Of a stretch of 64,000 bases of DNA, positions 1 to 12,085 are shown in pieces. The notes under the pieces are model-generated. The model saw only the letters and a program-made list of their open reading frames with translations. It was not told the origin of the DNA and did not search any database. A program made the translations under genes and the position numbers. Position 1 is the first letter of the stretch. Every line of letters begins with the position of its first letter. The DNA is from Phycisphaerales bacterium (lineage in GTDB: Bacteria > Planctomycetota > Phycisphaerae > UBA1845): NCBI GenBank assembly GCA_020852275.1, contig JADZBE010000006.1:1-64000 (forward strand), given 5' to 3'.

Positions 1-1652
1 ACGGCGTGACCACCACGGTCACGCTGGACGACGCTGGGCGGACTTCGACGCTCTCGCGCGACGGCGTGACGGCCGAGTACACCTATGACGACCGCGGGCT
101 GGTGACGCAGGTGGATTACGGCAACGGAGCGCATGTGGAGTATGAGTACGACGACGATCAGCGCGTCATTCGCATCGAGCATTTCGATGATACGCCGGAT
201 ACGATCCTGAAACTGGAGTACGAGTACAACGACCGCGACCTGCCGGTCTCGCTGACGGAAAGCGACGAGAGCGGCATGTTCGCGGAGGTCGCGTTCACCT
301 ACGACGACCGCGGGCGGCTCATCGCCGAGTCGCGCATGGTGGCGGCGGGGCCTTCGCCGGAGTATGATCTGGCGTACGAATACGACCAGGCCGGCAACCG
401 GGTGATGAAGATCGACGTGCTCAACGAGATCGAGACGGCCTACGTGTACGACGTGGACGACGGCGGCGTCTTCCGCAGCGACAACAACCGGCTCATGTAT
501 TACGAAACGTGGGACACCAGCGGCGAGTCGAGCGTGCTGGTCTCGACGACGTGGACGGTGTACGGCGACGACGACGCGGGCCACGACGAGCGCGAGGGCA
601 ACCCCGCGTGGATCCTCACGGAGCACGAGTCCGACCCCGGCGTCTATACTGCGACGCACTTTGTCTATGACCTCGCGCAGCGCGTGTGGCTGATGATCGG
701 CGAGACGTGGGCCGCCGACGGCGCGGACGAGGGCGACTGCCCGGATAATTATGATGTGGCCTGGGCGCGCGAGTTCCGCTACGACGCGGCCCGCGCGCGC
801 TACTTGAACCGCGAACTCGATCCCGAGGAATTGGAAAGCGGCGAGCTGGTGACGCTCACCGAGACGTGGACGGACTACGACGGCGACAGCAGCTATGGCG
901 ACTGGGAACTGGCCGGAGAGCCGCTGGAGCCGTCCGACCTGCGCAGCTTCGAGCCGGGCGTGGCCATGAAGGACCCCATCGACCAGTCCACCGGCATCGC
1001 CTACACCCACGGCGACCTCATCAACTCGACGCGCGGCACCACGGACTCCACCGGCGCTCCATCCATCGGCGCATCCGGCTCCCCCGTCACCTACACCGCT
1101 TTTGGTGAACGTTTGGATTCGGATGACTACCTGCGCTACGCCTACGCAGGCGCGCATGGCTACCAGACGCATGACTTCCCCAATGGAGAAGGCGCCCCCT
1201 GGCCCGCCGGCCCGGGACCGGTGGCGTACCAACACGTCGGCTGGCGCTATTATGATCCCGGTACGGGAAGGTTTTTGCAGCGGGATCCGATAGGGATTGC
1301 GGGCGGACTAAACGGATACGAGTATGCCGAGAGCAGCCCGATGCAATTCGTCGACCCGCTTGGTTTGACTGTCGAGGATTCGCCACCAAGGAAGAAGAGG
1401 GTTGTAAAGAAGGATAACAAGAAGATTGTGAAACAGAAGAAGGTGATCAACAACTATAGCACTACACCCTCGTGCACTCCAGAGATGGAGTACGAATTCA
1501 ATTACTCATTAAAAGATGGGCCTGGTATGGCCATCAAGTACAAGGTTCCTGCACCTGTACCCAGCCTACCGGATTTTCGACTGCCGGAGATCATCTTCCC
1601 GCTTGGCCATCCAACTGATCGCAATCCCGGTTGGCCAGGGTCGAAAATGTAG
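1..1652 (+). CDS. RHS/YD-repeat protein, C-terminal part (5' end outside window)
   Basis: The reading frame is open to the left edge, so the N-terminus is missing. The visible 548 residues carry many YD repeats (YTYDDRG, YEYDQAGNR) and then the RHS-associated core (RYYDPGTGRFLQRDPIG...NGYEYAESSPMQFVDPLGL). The DPLGL motif normally marks where the conserved cage ends and a variable toxic tip begins; here the tip is 94 residues, starts with a lysine-rich stretch (KKRVVKKDNKKIVKQKK) and ends proline-rich. I do not recognise the tip as a known toxin family. The next gene is in the usual immunity position and an RHS orphan follows it. By family, such proteins act in contact-dependent competition or surface adhesion. 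RHS identity is sure; toxin activity is inferred. Confidence 0.9.
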   Translation, partial: GVTTTVTLDDAGRTSTLSRDGVTAEYTYDDRGLVTQVDYGNGAHVEYEYDDDQRVIRIEHFDDTPDTILKLEYEYNDRDLPVSLTESDESGMFAEVAFTYDDRGRLIAESRMVAAGPSPEYDLAYEYDQAGNRVMKIDVLNEIETAYVYDVDDGGVFRSDNNRLMYYETWDTSGESSVLVSTTWTVYGDDDAGHDEREGNPAWILTEHESDPGVYTATHFVYDLAQRVWLMIGETWAADGADEGDCPDNYDVAWAREFRYDAARARYLNRELDPEELESGELVTLTETWTDYDGDSSYGDWELAGEPLEPSDLRSFEPGVAMKDPIDQSTGIAYTHGDLINSTRGTTDSTGAPSIGASGSPVTYTAFGERLDSDDYLRYAYAGAHGYQTHDFPNGEGAPWPAGPGPVAYQHVGWRYYDPGTGRFLQRDPIGIAGGLNGYEYAESSPMQFVDPLGLTVEDSPPRKKRVVKKDNKKIVKQKKVINNYSTTPSCTPEMEYEFNYSLKDGPGMAIKYKVPAPVPSLPDFRLPEIIFPLGHPTDRNPGWPGSKM

Positions 1653-1762
1653 CGACAAGGTTTCGTATTCTGACGCGCGCGGTGCGGCTATTGATGGCGT
1701 TACCAATTGTTCCGCAGTTGCGTCACCTAGACTGTTTGGGACAATCCAAATTCGAATGCAAC

Positions 1763-2419
1763 ATGCAATTCAAACATGGGAACATTGAGCACAATCAAGT
1801 GTCGCCCTACGTTACAATAGTAAACCCACGCTCCACACTTCGTAGCCGATTATGGGCGGCGTTGTTCGATAGTTTCTTATGCAATATCCTGATCCATTTA
1901 GCTGTCGTAACGGGGCGGCGGCCAACCATTGGTGAAGCAACAACGGGTCTTGTTCTTGCAGCGTGCGTTATGGGTTGTCCGGTTTTGTGGCGTTACAAGC
2001 GCATGCCGGCAAAGGCGGGCAACCTATACTGCGTCATGTTGTTCGTTCTGAATGTCTGCGTCAACCGCTTCCTCAACCGTGTAGATGAGTTGATCTTCAG
2101 CATTGCAGAAGTGAGCCTCTTCAGACGGGTGGGCGTAAGGCCGGTTTTTTTCGGACTCTCGATGTTGGTTATCTTGTCCGGCGTAGGCGTTTTGGTTGCT
2201 TATGTCATTGCGAGATTGAAGTGGGGCGTTGTCATTCTACAAAATGGGCATTTGTGTCCAATCTGTGCTTATCCAATCACAGGGCTGACATCTGCTCGAT
2301 GTCCGGAATGCGGATATGTGCTGAGCAGTAACATGCCGCACAGTTTGAAGCAGCCTGTTGATGAAGACCTTGGGCAGAATGGGATGAGTTCTATTGCTGA
2401 GGAGAGGAAGGGCGAATGA
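1763..2419 (+). CDS. Multi-pass membrane protein with C-terminal zinc ribbon; candidate RHS immunity protein
   Basis: About 218 residues from the ATG at 1763; the frame is open upstream to 1631, so the start is uncertain and no strong ribosome site decides it. There are four to five hydrophobic stretches (for example residues around LILIHLAVV, GLVLAACVMG, FFGLSMLVILSGVGVLVAYVIA). The C-terminus has CPICAYPITGLTSARCPECG, the paired CxxC ribbon often found at the ends of planctomycete membrane proteins. Base composition is clearly lower in GC than the surroundings, a sign of recent acquisition. Its place directly after the RHS tip and before an RHS orphan fits an immunity gene, but nothing in the protein itself proves this. 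Confidence 0.6.
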   Translation: MQFKHGNIEHNQVSPYVTIVNPRSTLRSRLWAALFDSFLCNILIHLAVVTGRRPTIGEATTGLVLAACVMGCPVLWRYKRMPAKAGNLYCVMLFVLNVCVNRFLNRVDELIFSIAEVSLFRRVGVRPVFFGLSMLVILSGVGVLVAYVIARLKWGVVILQNGHLCPICAYPITGLTSARCPECGYVLSSNMPHSLKQPVDEDLGQNGMSSIAEERKGE

Positions 2420-2501
2420 CTCCCATTCGAGGGTCACCTCAGACCTGTTAAACGTGTTGGCTGGTAGCCGAGCGTCCTAGCGCCCATGCCTTTTTGATTC
2501 T

Positions 2502-2905
2502 GTGCTGGGGTATCAGTACAATGCGCGGGACCTGCCGGTTTCGATCACCGAATCGAACGGCGGCGGGGCGCAGGCCGTGGTGGGGTTTGTGTATGACCAC
2601 CGCGGGCGGCTGATCGGCGAGAGCCGCAGCGGGAGCGTGCCGTATGATTTGGAATATTCTTACGACCAAGCCGGCAACCGCACGAACAAGATGGACAACG
2701 TGGCCTCGCTGCTTGACGGCTCGGAGAGCCGCCCCACCATGATTACGACGTGGACGACCCGGTGAGCTACCAGTCGGACAACAACCGGCTCATGCTCTAC
2801 GAAACGTGGGACACGAGCGGCGAGTCGAGCGTGCTCGTCTCGACGACGTGGACTGTCTACGGCGACGACGACGCGGGTCGTCTACGGCGACGACGACGCG
2901 GGCCA
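2502..2905 (+). pseudogene. RHS orphan fragment, frameshifted
   Basis: The translated segment closely matches the middle of the first gene: YNARDLPVSITES, YDHRGRLIGESR, YSYDQAGNRTNKMD, then in another frame SDNNRLMLYETWDTSGESS and TTWTVYGDDDAG. The frame changes between about 2720 and 2745. The match breaks inside a 25-bp tandem duplication (2855-2879 and 2880-2904) and runs into the REP cluster. This is the displaced-orphan arrangement known from RHS loci, where old tips are kept as silent fragments; here the tip is lost. Confidence 0.8.
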
Positions 2906-2912
2906 CGACGCC

Positions 2913-3205
2913 GCGACTTGCGAACGGGACACATGCTCACGCGGACTACCGCGAGAGCATGCCACCCGCCCGGACCGCCGCGAGAGCATGCCACACGCCC
3001 GGACTCCCGCGAGAGCAGGGCACCCGCCCGGACTCCCGCGAGAGCATGCCACACGAGAGACTTGCGCGCCGCGACGCAAGGGGTCGCGACGACGCGACTT
3101 GCGAACGGGACACATGCTCACGCGGACTACCGCGAGAGCATGCCACCCGCCCGGACCGCCGCGACAGCATGCCACCCGCCGCGAGTGCATGCCACACGGG
3201 CGCAT
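2913..3205 (+). repeat. Cluster of REP-like half-sites with 71-bp direct repeat
   Basis: A perfect 71-bp repeat occurs at 2913-2983 and 3094-3164. Each copy holds a hairpin: ATGCTC and GCGG pairing with CCGC and GAGCAT around an ACTA loop. After the first hairpin the right half (GCGAGAGCATGCCAC) is repeated with a 29-bp period at 2951, 2980, 3009 and 3038; after the second, copies start at 3132, 3161 and 3181. The motif is the reverse complement of the units at 25511-25644 near the RAYT gene. Confidence 0.85.
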
Positions 3206-3331
3206 CTACCGTGCGCGCGAACTGAAGCCCGCGCCCTGCAGCGCGGGCAGAGGATGGAATACCCGCGACCGGCGTGATGCGGCTGTCGTTACGCGACCGG
3301 CGCGATGCGACCGGCGTGATGCGGCCGGTCG

Positions 3332-5290
<1,959 letters not shown>

Positions 5291-5804
5291 GGCGAATTCC
5301 TCCGAGATAGGTGTTGGCGCGGACCCGACCCGGACCGGCGGCGCCTGCACGCGGCGGTCGCGGCGGCCGATACGTCGCTGACTCGATTCCTCCGGCCTGA
5401 AAGACCGGCACGACCCGTGCCCAACATCTAACGTCGGGGCTGCGTTTTTTTCAAGCGGGAGGGGAGGGTGAGTCGTGGGGCGAGCGTTGCGCTGCGAGGC
5501 TTGCGCCATGCCGACCTCCCCGCTTGGATGAACGGGGTCGGGGGGAGGGTCAGCGGGCACGTTGGCGTGCGGCGATCCGGGTGTTGTCAGACTCCAGGTT
5601 GTCAGCCCGCAAGACTACCGCGAGAATGCGCGGGCGCACGGGCAATCTCCAGCGGACGCGCGACGGCGGACCTGCAGGCAGAAACGGCCCCTGGCAGGAG
5701 TTGGTGGCCTCGGAATCGGCTTGGGTTGGTGATGCACAGGCTGGGAACCGGTGCACCATCCACCGGTTGGAAACCGGTGCCACATGGGCGCCACCGGAGT
5801 TCAC
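5291..5804. other. Intergenic region between divergent acs and thioesterase genes
   Basis: No gene is recognised in these 514 bases. The region should hold the divergent promoters, but no convincing -35/-10 pair was found. At 5761-5783 there is a palindrome (CACCGGTT, GGA loop, AACCGGTG) followed by GCCAC, so read on the minus strand it has a GTGGCA head. A second partial copy of the ACCGGTGCAC motif lies just upstream at about 5739-5760. Confidence 0.6.
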
Positions 5805-6221
5805 ATGGGACCAGCGTTTCGACAGAAGCGTCGCATTCAGTTCGCCGAGACGGATCTCGCGGGGGTTTTGCACTTCTCGAACTACTTCCGCCTGATGGAG
5901 GAGATCGAGCACGCTTTCTTCCGCTCGCTGGGGACCTGCGTCATCAGCGAGGCGGACGGCGTCACCGTGAGCTGGCCTCGCGTCGCGGCCGAGTGCGAGT
6001 ATCGCGCGCCCCTGCGCTTTGAAGACGAGGTGGAGCTGCGGCTCATCCTCACCCATGTGGGCAACAAGGCGCTCAGCTACGACGTGGAGTTCGTGCTTGG
6101 AAACGAAGTCGCGGCCACCGGGAAGATCACGGCTATCTGCTGCGCTACCGGGCCCAATGGAGATTTCAAGTCGATGCGCATCCCGGAAGCCCTGCGCGCG
6201 AGGTTGGCGGGAAGGGGCTGA
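5805..6221 (+). CDS. 4HBT hotdog thioesterase (YbgC/FadM-like)
   Basis: The 138-residue protein matches single-domain hotdog acyl-CoA thioesterases: RIQFAETDLAGVLHFSNYFRLMEEIEHAFFRSLG at the N-terminus contains the Asp that in YbgC-type enzymes (family motif Y-x-D-T-D-x-x-G-V-V-x-H-x-x-Y) serves catalysis, followed by VSWPRVAAECEYRAPLRFEDEVELRL. It probably hydrolyses an acyl-CoA; the substrate cannot be read from the sequence. The ATG at 5805 is preferred over two upstream in-frame ATGs because GGAG ends 5 bases before it and the homologous region begins there. It may share function with the divergent acetyl-CoA synthetase in acyl-CoA balance, but this is only context. Confidence 0.85.
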   Translation: MGPAFRQKRRIQFAETDLAGVLHFSNYFRLMEEIEHAFFRSLGTCVISEADGVTVSWPRVAAECEYRAPLRFEDEVELRLILTHVGNKALSYDVEFVLGNEVAATGKITAICCATGPNGDFKSMRIPEALRARLAGRG

Positions 6222-6588
6222 TTTCGCGGCGTAGGCTCCTTGGCGTTCCGCGCCCGCCAGGAAGCTGAGGGAGGTGGGACCCTCACTTGCGTGAGGTGGC
6301 TGATGACTGCGCTCAGCGGCTTGCACACGTTCCTGCCCGTTCGCCCTCGCTGGCGCTACGGGTTCTGATGCGCCGGCTCGCGGCCGCACGCAAGCCCCCT
6401 CACTTGCGTGAGGGGTTCTGATGGCTGCGTTCACCGTCTTGCAGACGCGGCTGCGGCCCGACGGCACGGTCCGAGAACATCATTGAAATCCGCCCCCGGG
6501 GCGCATACCGTTTTCTGGGGCAACGCTTGCGCGCCGATAAACCGATGATTCCGACGTTGCGAGGTCGTCCCCAGGTGGAGTATTCGTC
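6222..6588. repeat. Intergenic region with a duplicated hairpin block
   Basis: Two imperfect copies of a ~50-base block occur at about 6282-6333 and 6400-6451. Each begins with the hairpin CCTCAC-TTGC-GTGAGG and continues CTGATG(A/G)CTGCG...CTTGCA(C/G)ACG. Between them lies a copy of the dispersed GCTACGGGTTCTGATG motif (about 6348-6372) also seen near 10380 and 60250. No gene and no clear promoter for prkA were recognised. Confidence 0.6.
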
Positions 6589-8646
<2,058 letters not shown>

Positions 8647-8649
<3 letters not shown>

Positions 8650-8681
8650 GCAATAGGCAATAGACAACAGCCAATAGGCAA
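8647..8681 (-). repeat. Heptanucleotide array (5 units) on the prkA stop codon
   Basis: Five 7-base units run TAGGCAA, TAGGCAA, TAGACAA, CAGCCAA, TAGGCAA. The first TAG is the prkA stop codon. The array is the reverse complement of the one at 9135-9211, so the two form an inverted pair around the four-helix-bundle gene. Confidence 0.9.
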
Positions 8682-8747
8682 GTGGCGCCGGGGGCAGAGA
8701 TGCGCTGGCGATTGTGGTGGGGCAACCGCAATGTGAGGGGCATCGGC

Positions 8748-9116
8748 ATGGCGGCAATCAAGGGCTTTCGAGACCTTGTGGCCTGGCAGAAGGCCATGGA
8801 GCTTTGCAAGGTCGTCTATACCGTCTCACGGTTGTTTCCGGACAACGAGCGATTCGGACTGACCGCTCAGATCCGCCGCGCTGTGATTTCCGTTCCGTCC
8901 AACATCGCGGAAGGGTATGCGCGAGCTTCAACGGGCGACTATGTCCGTTTTCTCGGCATTGCTGGAGGATCTCTTGCTGAGGTTGAGACTCAGCTCATCC
9001 TCGCCCAGGAACTCGGGTTCTTGCCGGCCGACCAGCTCGCGTCTTGTTTTGAACTATTGGGTGAGTCTAATCGTGCGTTGTTCGGGTTGGTGCGATCACT
9101 GGACGGACTTCGATAG
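8748..9116 (+). CDS. Four-helix-bundle protein (S23/IVS family)
   Basis: The 122-residue protein shows the family signature: IKGFRDLVAWQKAMELCKVVYTVSRLFP, then FGLTAQIRRAVISVPSNIAEGYAR, and a C-terminal LGESNRALFGLVRSL. Homologues form pentameric four-helix bundles; they are known from 23S rRNA intervening sequences and as relatives of the Avd accessory protein of diversity-generating retroelements, but their general function is not settled. The ATG at 8748 is preferred because homology begins there and GAGGGG lies upstream. The gene sits inside an otherwise conserved three-gene module and is flanked by inverted heptamer arrays, which suggests that it came in as an inserted unit. Confidence 0.93.
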   Translation: MAAIKGFRDLVAWQKAMELCKVVYTVSRLFPDNERFGLTAQIRRAVISVPSNIAEGYARASTGDYVRFLGIAGGSLAEVETQLILAQELGFLPADQLASCFELLGESNRALFGLVRSLDGLR

Positions 9117-9134
9117 GAGCGTCTTCCAATGCTG

Positions 9135-9211
9135 ATTGCCTGTTGTCTATTGCCTATTGCCTGTTGCCTGTTGCCTATTGCCTGTTGCCTATTGCCTGTT
9201 GCCTGTTGCCT
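9135..9211 (+). repeat. Heptanucleotide array (11 units) abutting the yeaH start
   Basis: Eleven 7-base units, nearly all ATTGCCT or GTTGCCT, fill exactly 77 bases and end on the base before the yeaH ATG. No Shine-Dalgarno sequence exists inside the array. Just upstream, ATG 9129 has AGGAG (9115-9119) nine bases before it and reads through the array into a different frame, ending at 9338 after 69 codons. One added unit would put ATG 9129 in frame with yeaH. Confidence 0.93.
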
Positions 9212-10312
9212 ATGCTTCTGCAAATTGACAAAGACCACGGCCGCTTCCGACAGATCGTGCGGGGGAAAATCCGCAAGGATCTGCGCAAGTTCCTCACGCG
9301 CGGCGAATTGCTGGGCCGCGAGGGTCGGCACGTTGTGAGCATTCCCGTCCCCGGCATTGACACGCCGCACTTCCGCTACGGCGATAACAACGACTCCGGC
9401 GTCGGCTCCGGTGACGGCAAGAGCGGCGACAAGGTCGGTCAAGACGGCGAAGGGATCGGCCCCGGCGGAACCCAGGAGGGCCAGCATCTCCTCGAAGTGG
9501 ACGTCAGTCTCGACGAGCTGGCGGACATTCTCGGCGAGGAGCTGAAGCTGCCGCGCATCGAGCCGAAGGACCGGCACAACATCACCAGCGAGAAGGACCG
9601 CTACAGTTCGATCCGCCAGTCCGGTCCAGAGTCGTTGCGCCATTTCAAGCGCACCTTCCGGCGGGCGCTGCGCCGCCAGATCATGAGCGGCGTCTATGAC
9701 CCCGATCACCCGCGCATCATCTTCGAGCGCGGCGACAAAGTGTACCGAAGCTGGAAGACCGTCAAGAAGCCGCAGTCCAACGCCGTCATCCTTTACATGA
9801 TGGACGTCTCCGGCTCGATGGGCGCGGAGCAGAAAGAGCTTGTACGGCTTAAGGCCTTCTGGATCGACGCGTGGCTGCGCCGCAATTATGAGGGCATCGA
9901 GAGCCGATACATCGTTCACGACGTGCGGGCGGCCGAGGTGGATCGGGAGACGTTTTATCACCTGCGCGAGGACGGCGGCACGCGTATCAGCAGCGCCTAT
10001 CGCCTCGCGCGCGAGCTGATCGAGCGCGACTACCCCGGCGCCGAGTGGAACGTGTATCTCTTCCACTTCTCCGACGGCGACAACAGCAGCGAGTCCGACA
10101 GCCGCGAGTGCTGCAAACTGCTCAAGGAATACCTGCTGCCGCTGGTGAACGAATTCGGCTATTGCCAGGTGGCCAGCGCCTACGGCAGCGGCAATTTCAT
10201 CAACGTCGTCCACGAGCAATTCGCGCGCGATCCCAAAGTGGTCACGGCCCGGGTGAACTCCAAGGACGACATTTACGACGGGCTGAAGGCGTTCTTCGCG
10301 CAAGGAAGATGA
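9212..10312 (+). CDS. yeaH: YeaH/DUF444 family protein with VWA domain
   Basis: The 366-residue protein begins LLQIDKDHGRFRQIVRGKIRKDLRKF, continues with a glycine/aspartate-rich linker and a C-terminal von Willebrand factor A domain with the metal-site motif DVSGSMG. This is the YeaH/YhbH family, the standard partner of PrkA and SpoVR. It is believed to act with the kinase in stress adaptation; the molecular role is unknown. The ATG at 9212 is taken because family homology starts there, but it has no ribosome site of its own; the frame stays open upstream through the heptamers to TTG 9143. Translation may depend on readthrough or coupling from ATG 9129. Confidence 0.95.
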   Translation: MLLQIDKDHGRFRQIVRGKIRKDLRKFLTRGELLGREGRHVVSIPVPGIDTPHFRYGDNNDSGVGSGDGKSGDKVGQDGEGIGPGGTQEGQHLLEVDVSLDELADILGEELKLPRIEPKDRHNITSEKDRYSSIRQSGPESLRHFKRTFRRALRRQIMSGVYDPDHPRIIFERGDKVYRSWKTVKKPQSNAVILYMMDVSGSMGAEQKELVRLKAFWIDAWLRRNYEGIESRYIVHDVRAAEVDRETFYHLREDGGTRISSAYRLARELIERDYPGAEWNVYLFHFSDGDNSSESDSRECCKLLKEYLLPLVNEFGYCQVASAYGSGNFINVVHEQFARDPKVVTARVNSKDDIYDGLKAFFAQGR

Positions 10313-10320
10313 GGTTGGAA

Positions 10321-10362
10321 TGGCGAATTGCGAATGACGAATTGCGAATGACGAATTGCAAA
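10321..10362 (+). repeat. Heptanucleotide array (6 units) after yeaH
   Basis: Six units: TGGCGAA, TTGCGAA, TGACGAA, TTGCGAA, TGACGAA, TTGCAAA. It starts eight bases after the yeaH stop. The unit differs from the TTGCCTR type at 9135 but has the same 7-base period and the same placement at a gene boundary. Confidence 0.85.
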
Positions 10363-10378
10363 TACCGGCCAGACGCAT

Positions 10379-10436
10379 CAGAACCCGTAGCGCAAGCGAG
10401 GATCCCTTCAGAACCCGTAGCGCAAGCAAGGAGCAC
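10379..10436 (+). repeat. Two copies of the dispersed CAGAACCCGTAGCGCAAGC motif
   Basis: The motif appears twice in a row with a ~28-base period (CAGAACCCGTAGCGCAAGCG, then CAGAACCCGTAGCGCAAGCA). Its reverse complement is found near 6348-6372 and a close variant at 60244-60272. It lies between yeaH and spoVR. Confidence 0.75.
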
Positions 10437-10540
10437 GAGTTTCAATACTGCAAGCACCGCAAGGCGGACCAAGCTCGCCGCAGTTCAGGCGTAAGCGCCA
10501 CGCAATTTCTGGCGAGCAGCCAGCAGCCGGCAGCATCCTC

Positions 10541-12079
10541 ATGATTCGAACCCTTCCCAAAGAAATCGCCGAACAGGCCGAGATCATCGCCGGGCATGCC
10601 CGCCGCGAGGGGCTGGATTTCTATCCGGTGATCTATGAGATGCTCACGGCCGAGCAGATGAGCCAGGTTGCGGCCTACGGCGGCTTCCCGCAGCGCTACC
10701 CGCACTGGCGCTACGGCATGGAGTATGAGAAGCTGCGCAAGCAGCAGCGCTACGGGCTGTCCAAGATTTATGAAATGGTGATCAACACCGACCCGTGCTA
10801 TGCCTACCTGCTTGAGGACAACACCTTCACCGACCACAAGACCGTCATCGCCCACGTCTTCGGGCACTGCGATTTTTTCAAGAACAACATCTGGTTCAGC
10901 AAGACGAACCGCAAGATGATGGACGAGATGGCCAACCACGCCACCCGCATGCGCCGTTACATGGACCGCTTCGGCGTGGACAAGGTCGAGCAGTTTGTCG
11001 ATGTGTGCCTCGCGCTGGACAACCTCATTGATCCGCACTCGGCCTTCATGCGCCGCCAGCCCGTGCGTCCGTCCAAGCCCGTCAATGAGGTCAAGGAGCA
11101 GGATGTCATGCGCTTCCCGGCGAAGCGATACATGGAAACCTGGATCAATCCCCGCGAGCAGATGGACGCGGAGCGCAAGAAGGCGAAAGAGGACGCCGAG
11201 AGCCAGGAGGGGCGATTCCCCGCTTCGCCCGTCCGCGACGTCGTGCTTTTCCTGCTGGAGAACGCGCCGCTGCCGGACTGGCAGGCCGACGTCCTCGCCA
11301 TGATCCGGGAAGAGGCGTATTACTTCGCGCCGCAGGGACAGACCAAGATCATGAACGAGGGCTGGGCGAGCTACTGGCACTCGACGCTGATGACGCGCTA
11401 CATCCTGCGCGACGAGGAAATTGTCACGTATTGCGATCACCACTCGGGTACTCTGGCGACGTCGCCGGGGCGGCTCAATCCCTACAAGATGGGCATCGAG
11501 CTGTTCCGCGACATCGAGCACCGCTGGAACACCGGACGCTATGGGAAGGAATACGACGAGTGCGACGATATGGCGCGGCGCCGCGCGTGGGGCAAGGACC
11601 GCGCGCCCAAGGAACGCATTGTCGGCAGAGGCTCCCCGGGGCGCGAGAAGATCTTCGAGGTGCGCCACGTTCACAACGACCTGACGTTCATCGACGAATT
11701 CCTCACGCCGGAATTCGTCGAGGACCAGAAGCTCTACCAATATCGCCAGGACCCGGCCACCGGGCGCATGGTGGTGGTCAACCGCGACTTCAACAAGATC
11801 AAGCAGCAGATGCTCTTCATGCTCACGAACCACATGCAGCCGTACATCTACGTGGCGGACGGAAACCATTCCAACCGCGGAGAGCTCCTGCTGGCGCACA
11901 AGCACAACGGCGTGGACCTGGACATCAAGTACGCGGCGGAGACGCTCAAGCAGATTCACGTGATCTGGAAGCGCCCCGTCCACATCCAAGCGCGCATCGA
12001 CGACGCCATGATGCTCTTCACCTTCGACGGCCAGCAGAGCAGCCAGCAGCGTCTGGACGAGGCGGTGTACGAGATCTGA
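10541..12079 (+). CDS. spoVR: SpoVR family protein (YcgB)
   Basis: The 512-residue protein has normal SpoVR length and typical motifs: GLDFYPVIYEMLTAEQM, YGGFPQRYPHWRYGMEYE, the histidine-rich TVIAHVFGHCDFFKNN, and MNEGWASYWHSTLM. The family is named for spore-cortex formation in Bacillus but is common in non-spore formers, where it is co-expressed with PrkA and YeaH. The ATG at 10541 gives full family homology. It follows yeaH after 228 bases that hold two repeat types rather than a promoter I can recognise. It is convergent with the hydroxylase gene, with only six bases between the stops. Confidence 0.96.
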   Translation: MIRTLPKEIAEQAEIIAGHARREGLDFYPVIYEMLTAEQMSQVAAYGGFPQRYPHWRYGMEYEKLRKQQRYGLSKIYEMVINTDPCYAYLLEDNTFTDHKTVIAHVFGHCDFFKNNIWFSKTNRKMMDEMANHATRMRRYMDRFGVDKVEQFVDVCLALDNLIDPHSAFMRRQPVRPSKPVNEVKEQDVMRFPAKRYMETWINPREQMDAERKKAKEDAESQEGRFPASPVRDVVLFLLENAPLPDWQADVLAMIREEAYYFAPQGQTKIMNEGWASYWHSTLMTRYILRDEEIVTYCDHHSGTLATSPGRLNPYKMGIELFRDIEHRWNTGRYGKEYDECDDMARRRAWGKDRAPKERIVGRGSPGREKIFEVRHVHNDLTFIDEFLTPEFVEDQKLYQYRQDPATGRMVVVNRDFNKIKQQMLFMLTNHMQPYIYVADGNHSNRGELLLAHKHNGVDLDIKYAAETLKQIHVIWKRPVHIQARIDDAMMLFTFDGQQSSQQRLDEAVYEI

Positions 12080-12085
12080 GGGAGG

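Noticed and set aside
2750-3277. Long frames through the REP cluster rich in Arg, Ala and His
   Set aside because: They arise from repeat DNA without stops, in several frames and both strands; not proteins.
8748-9116. Avd-like accessory of a diversity-generating retroelement
   Set aside because: The four-helix-bundle protein is related, but no reverse transcriptase or template/variable repeat pair was found in the window.
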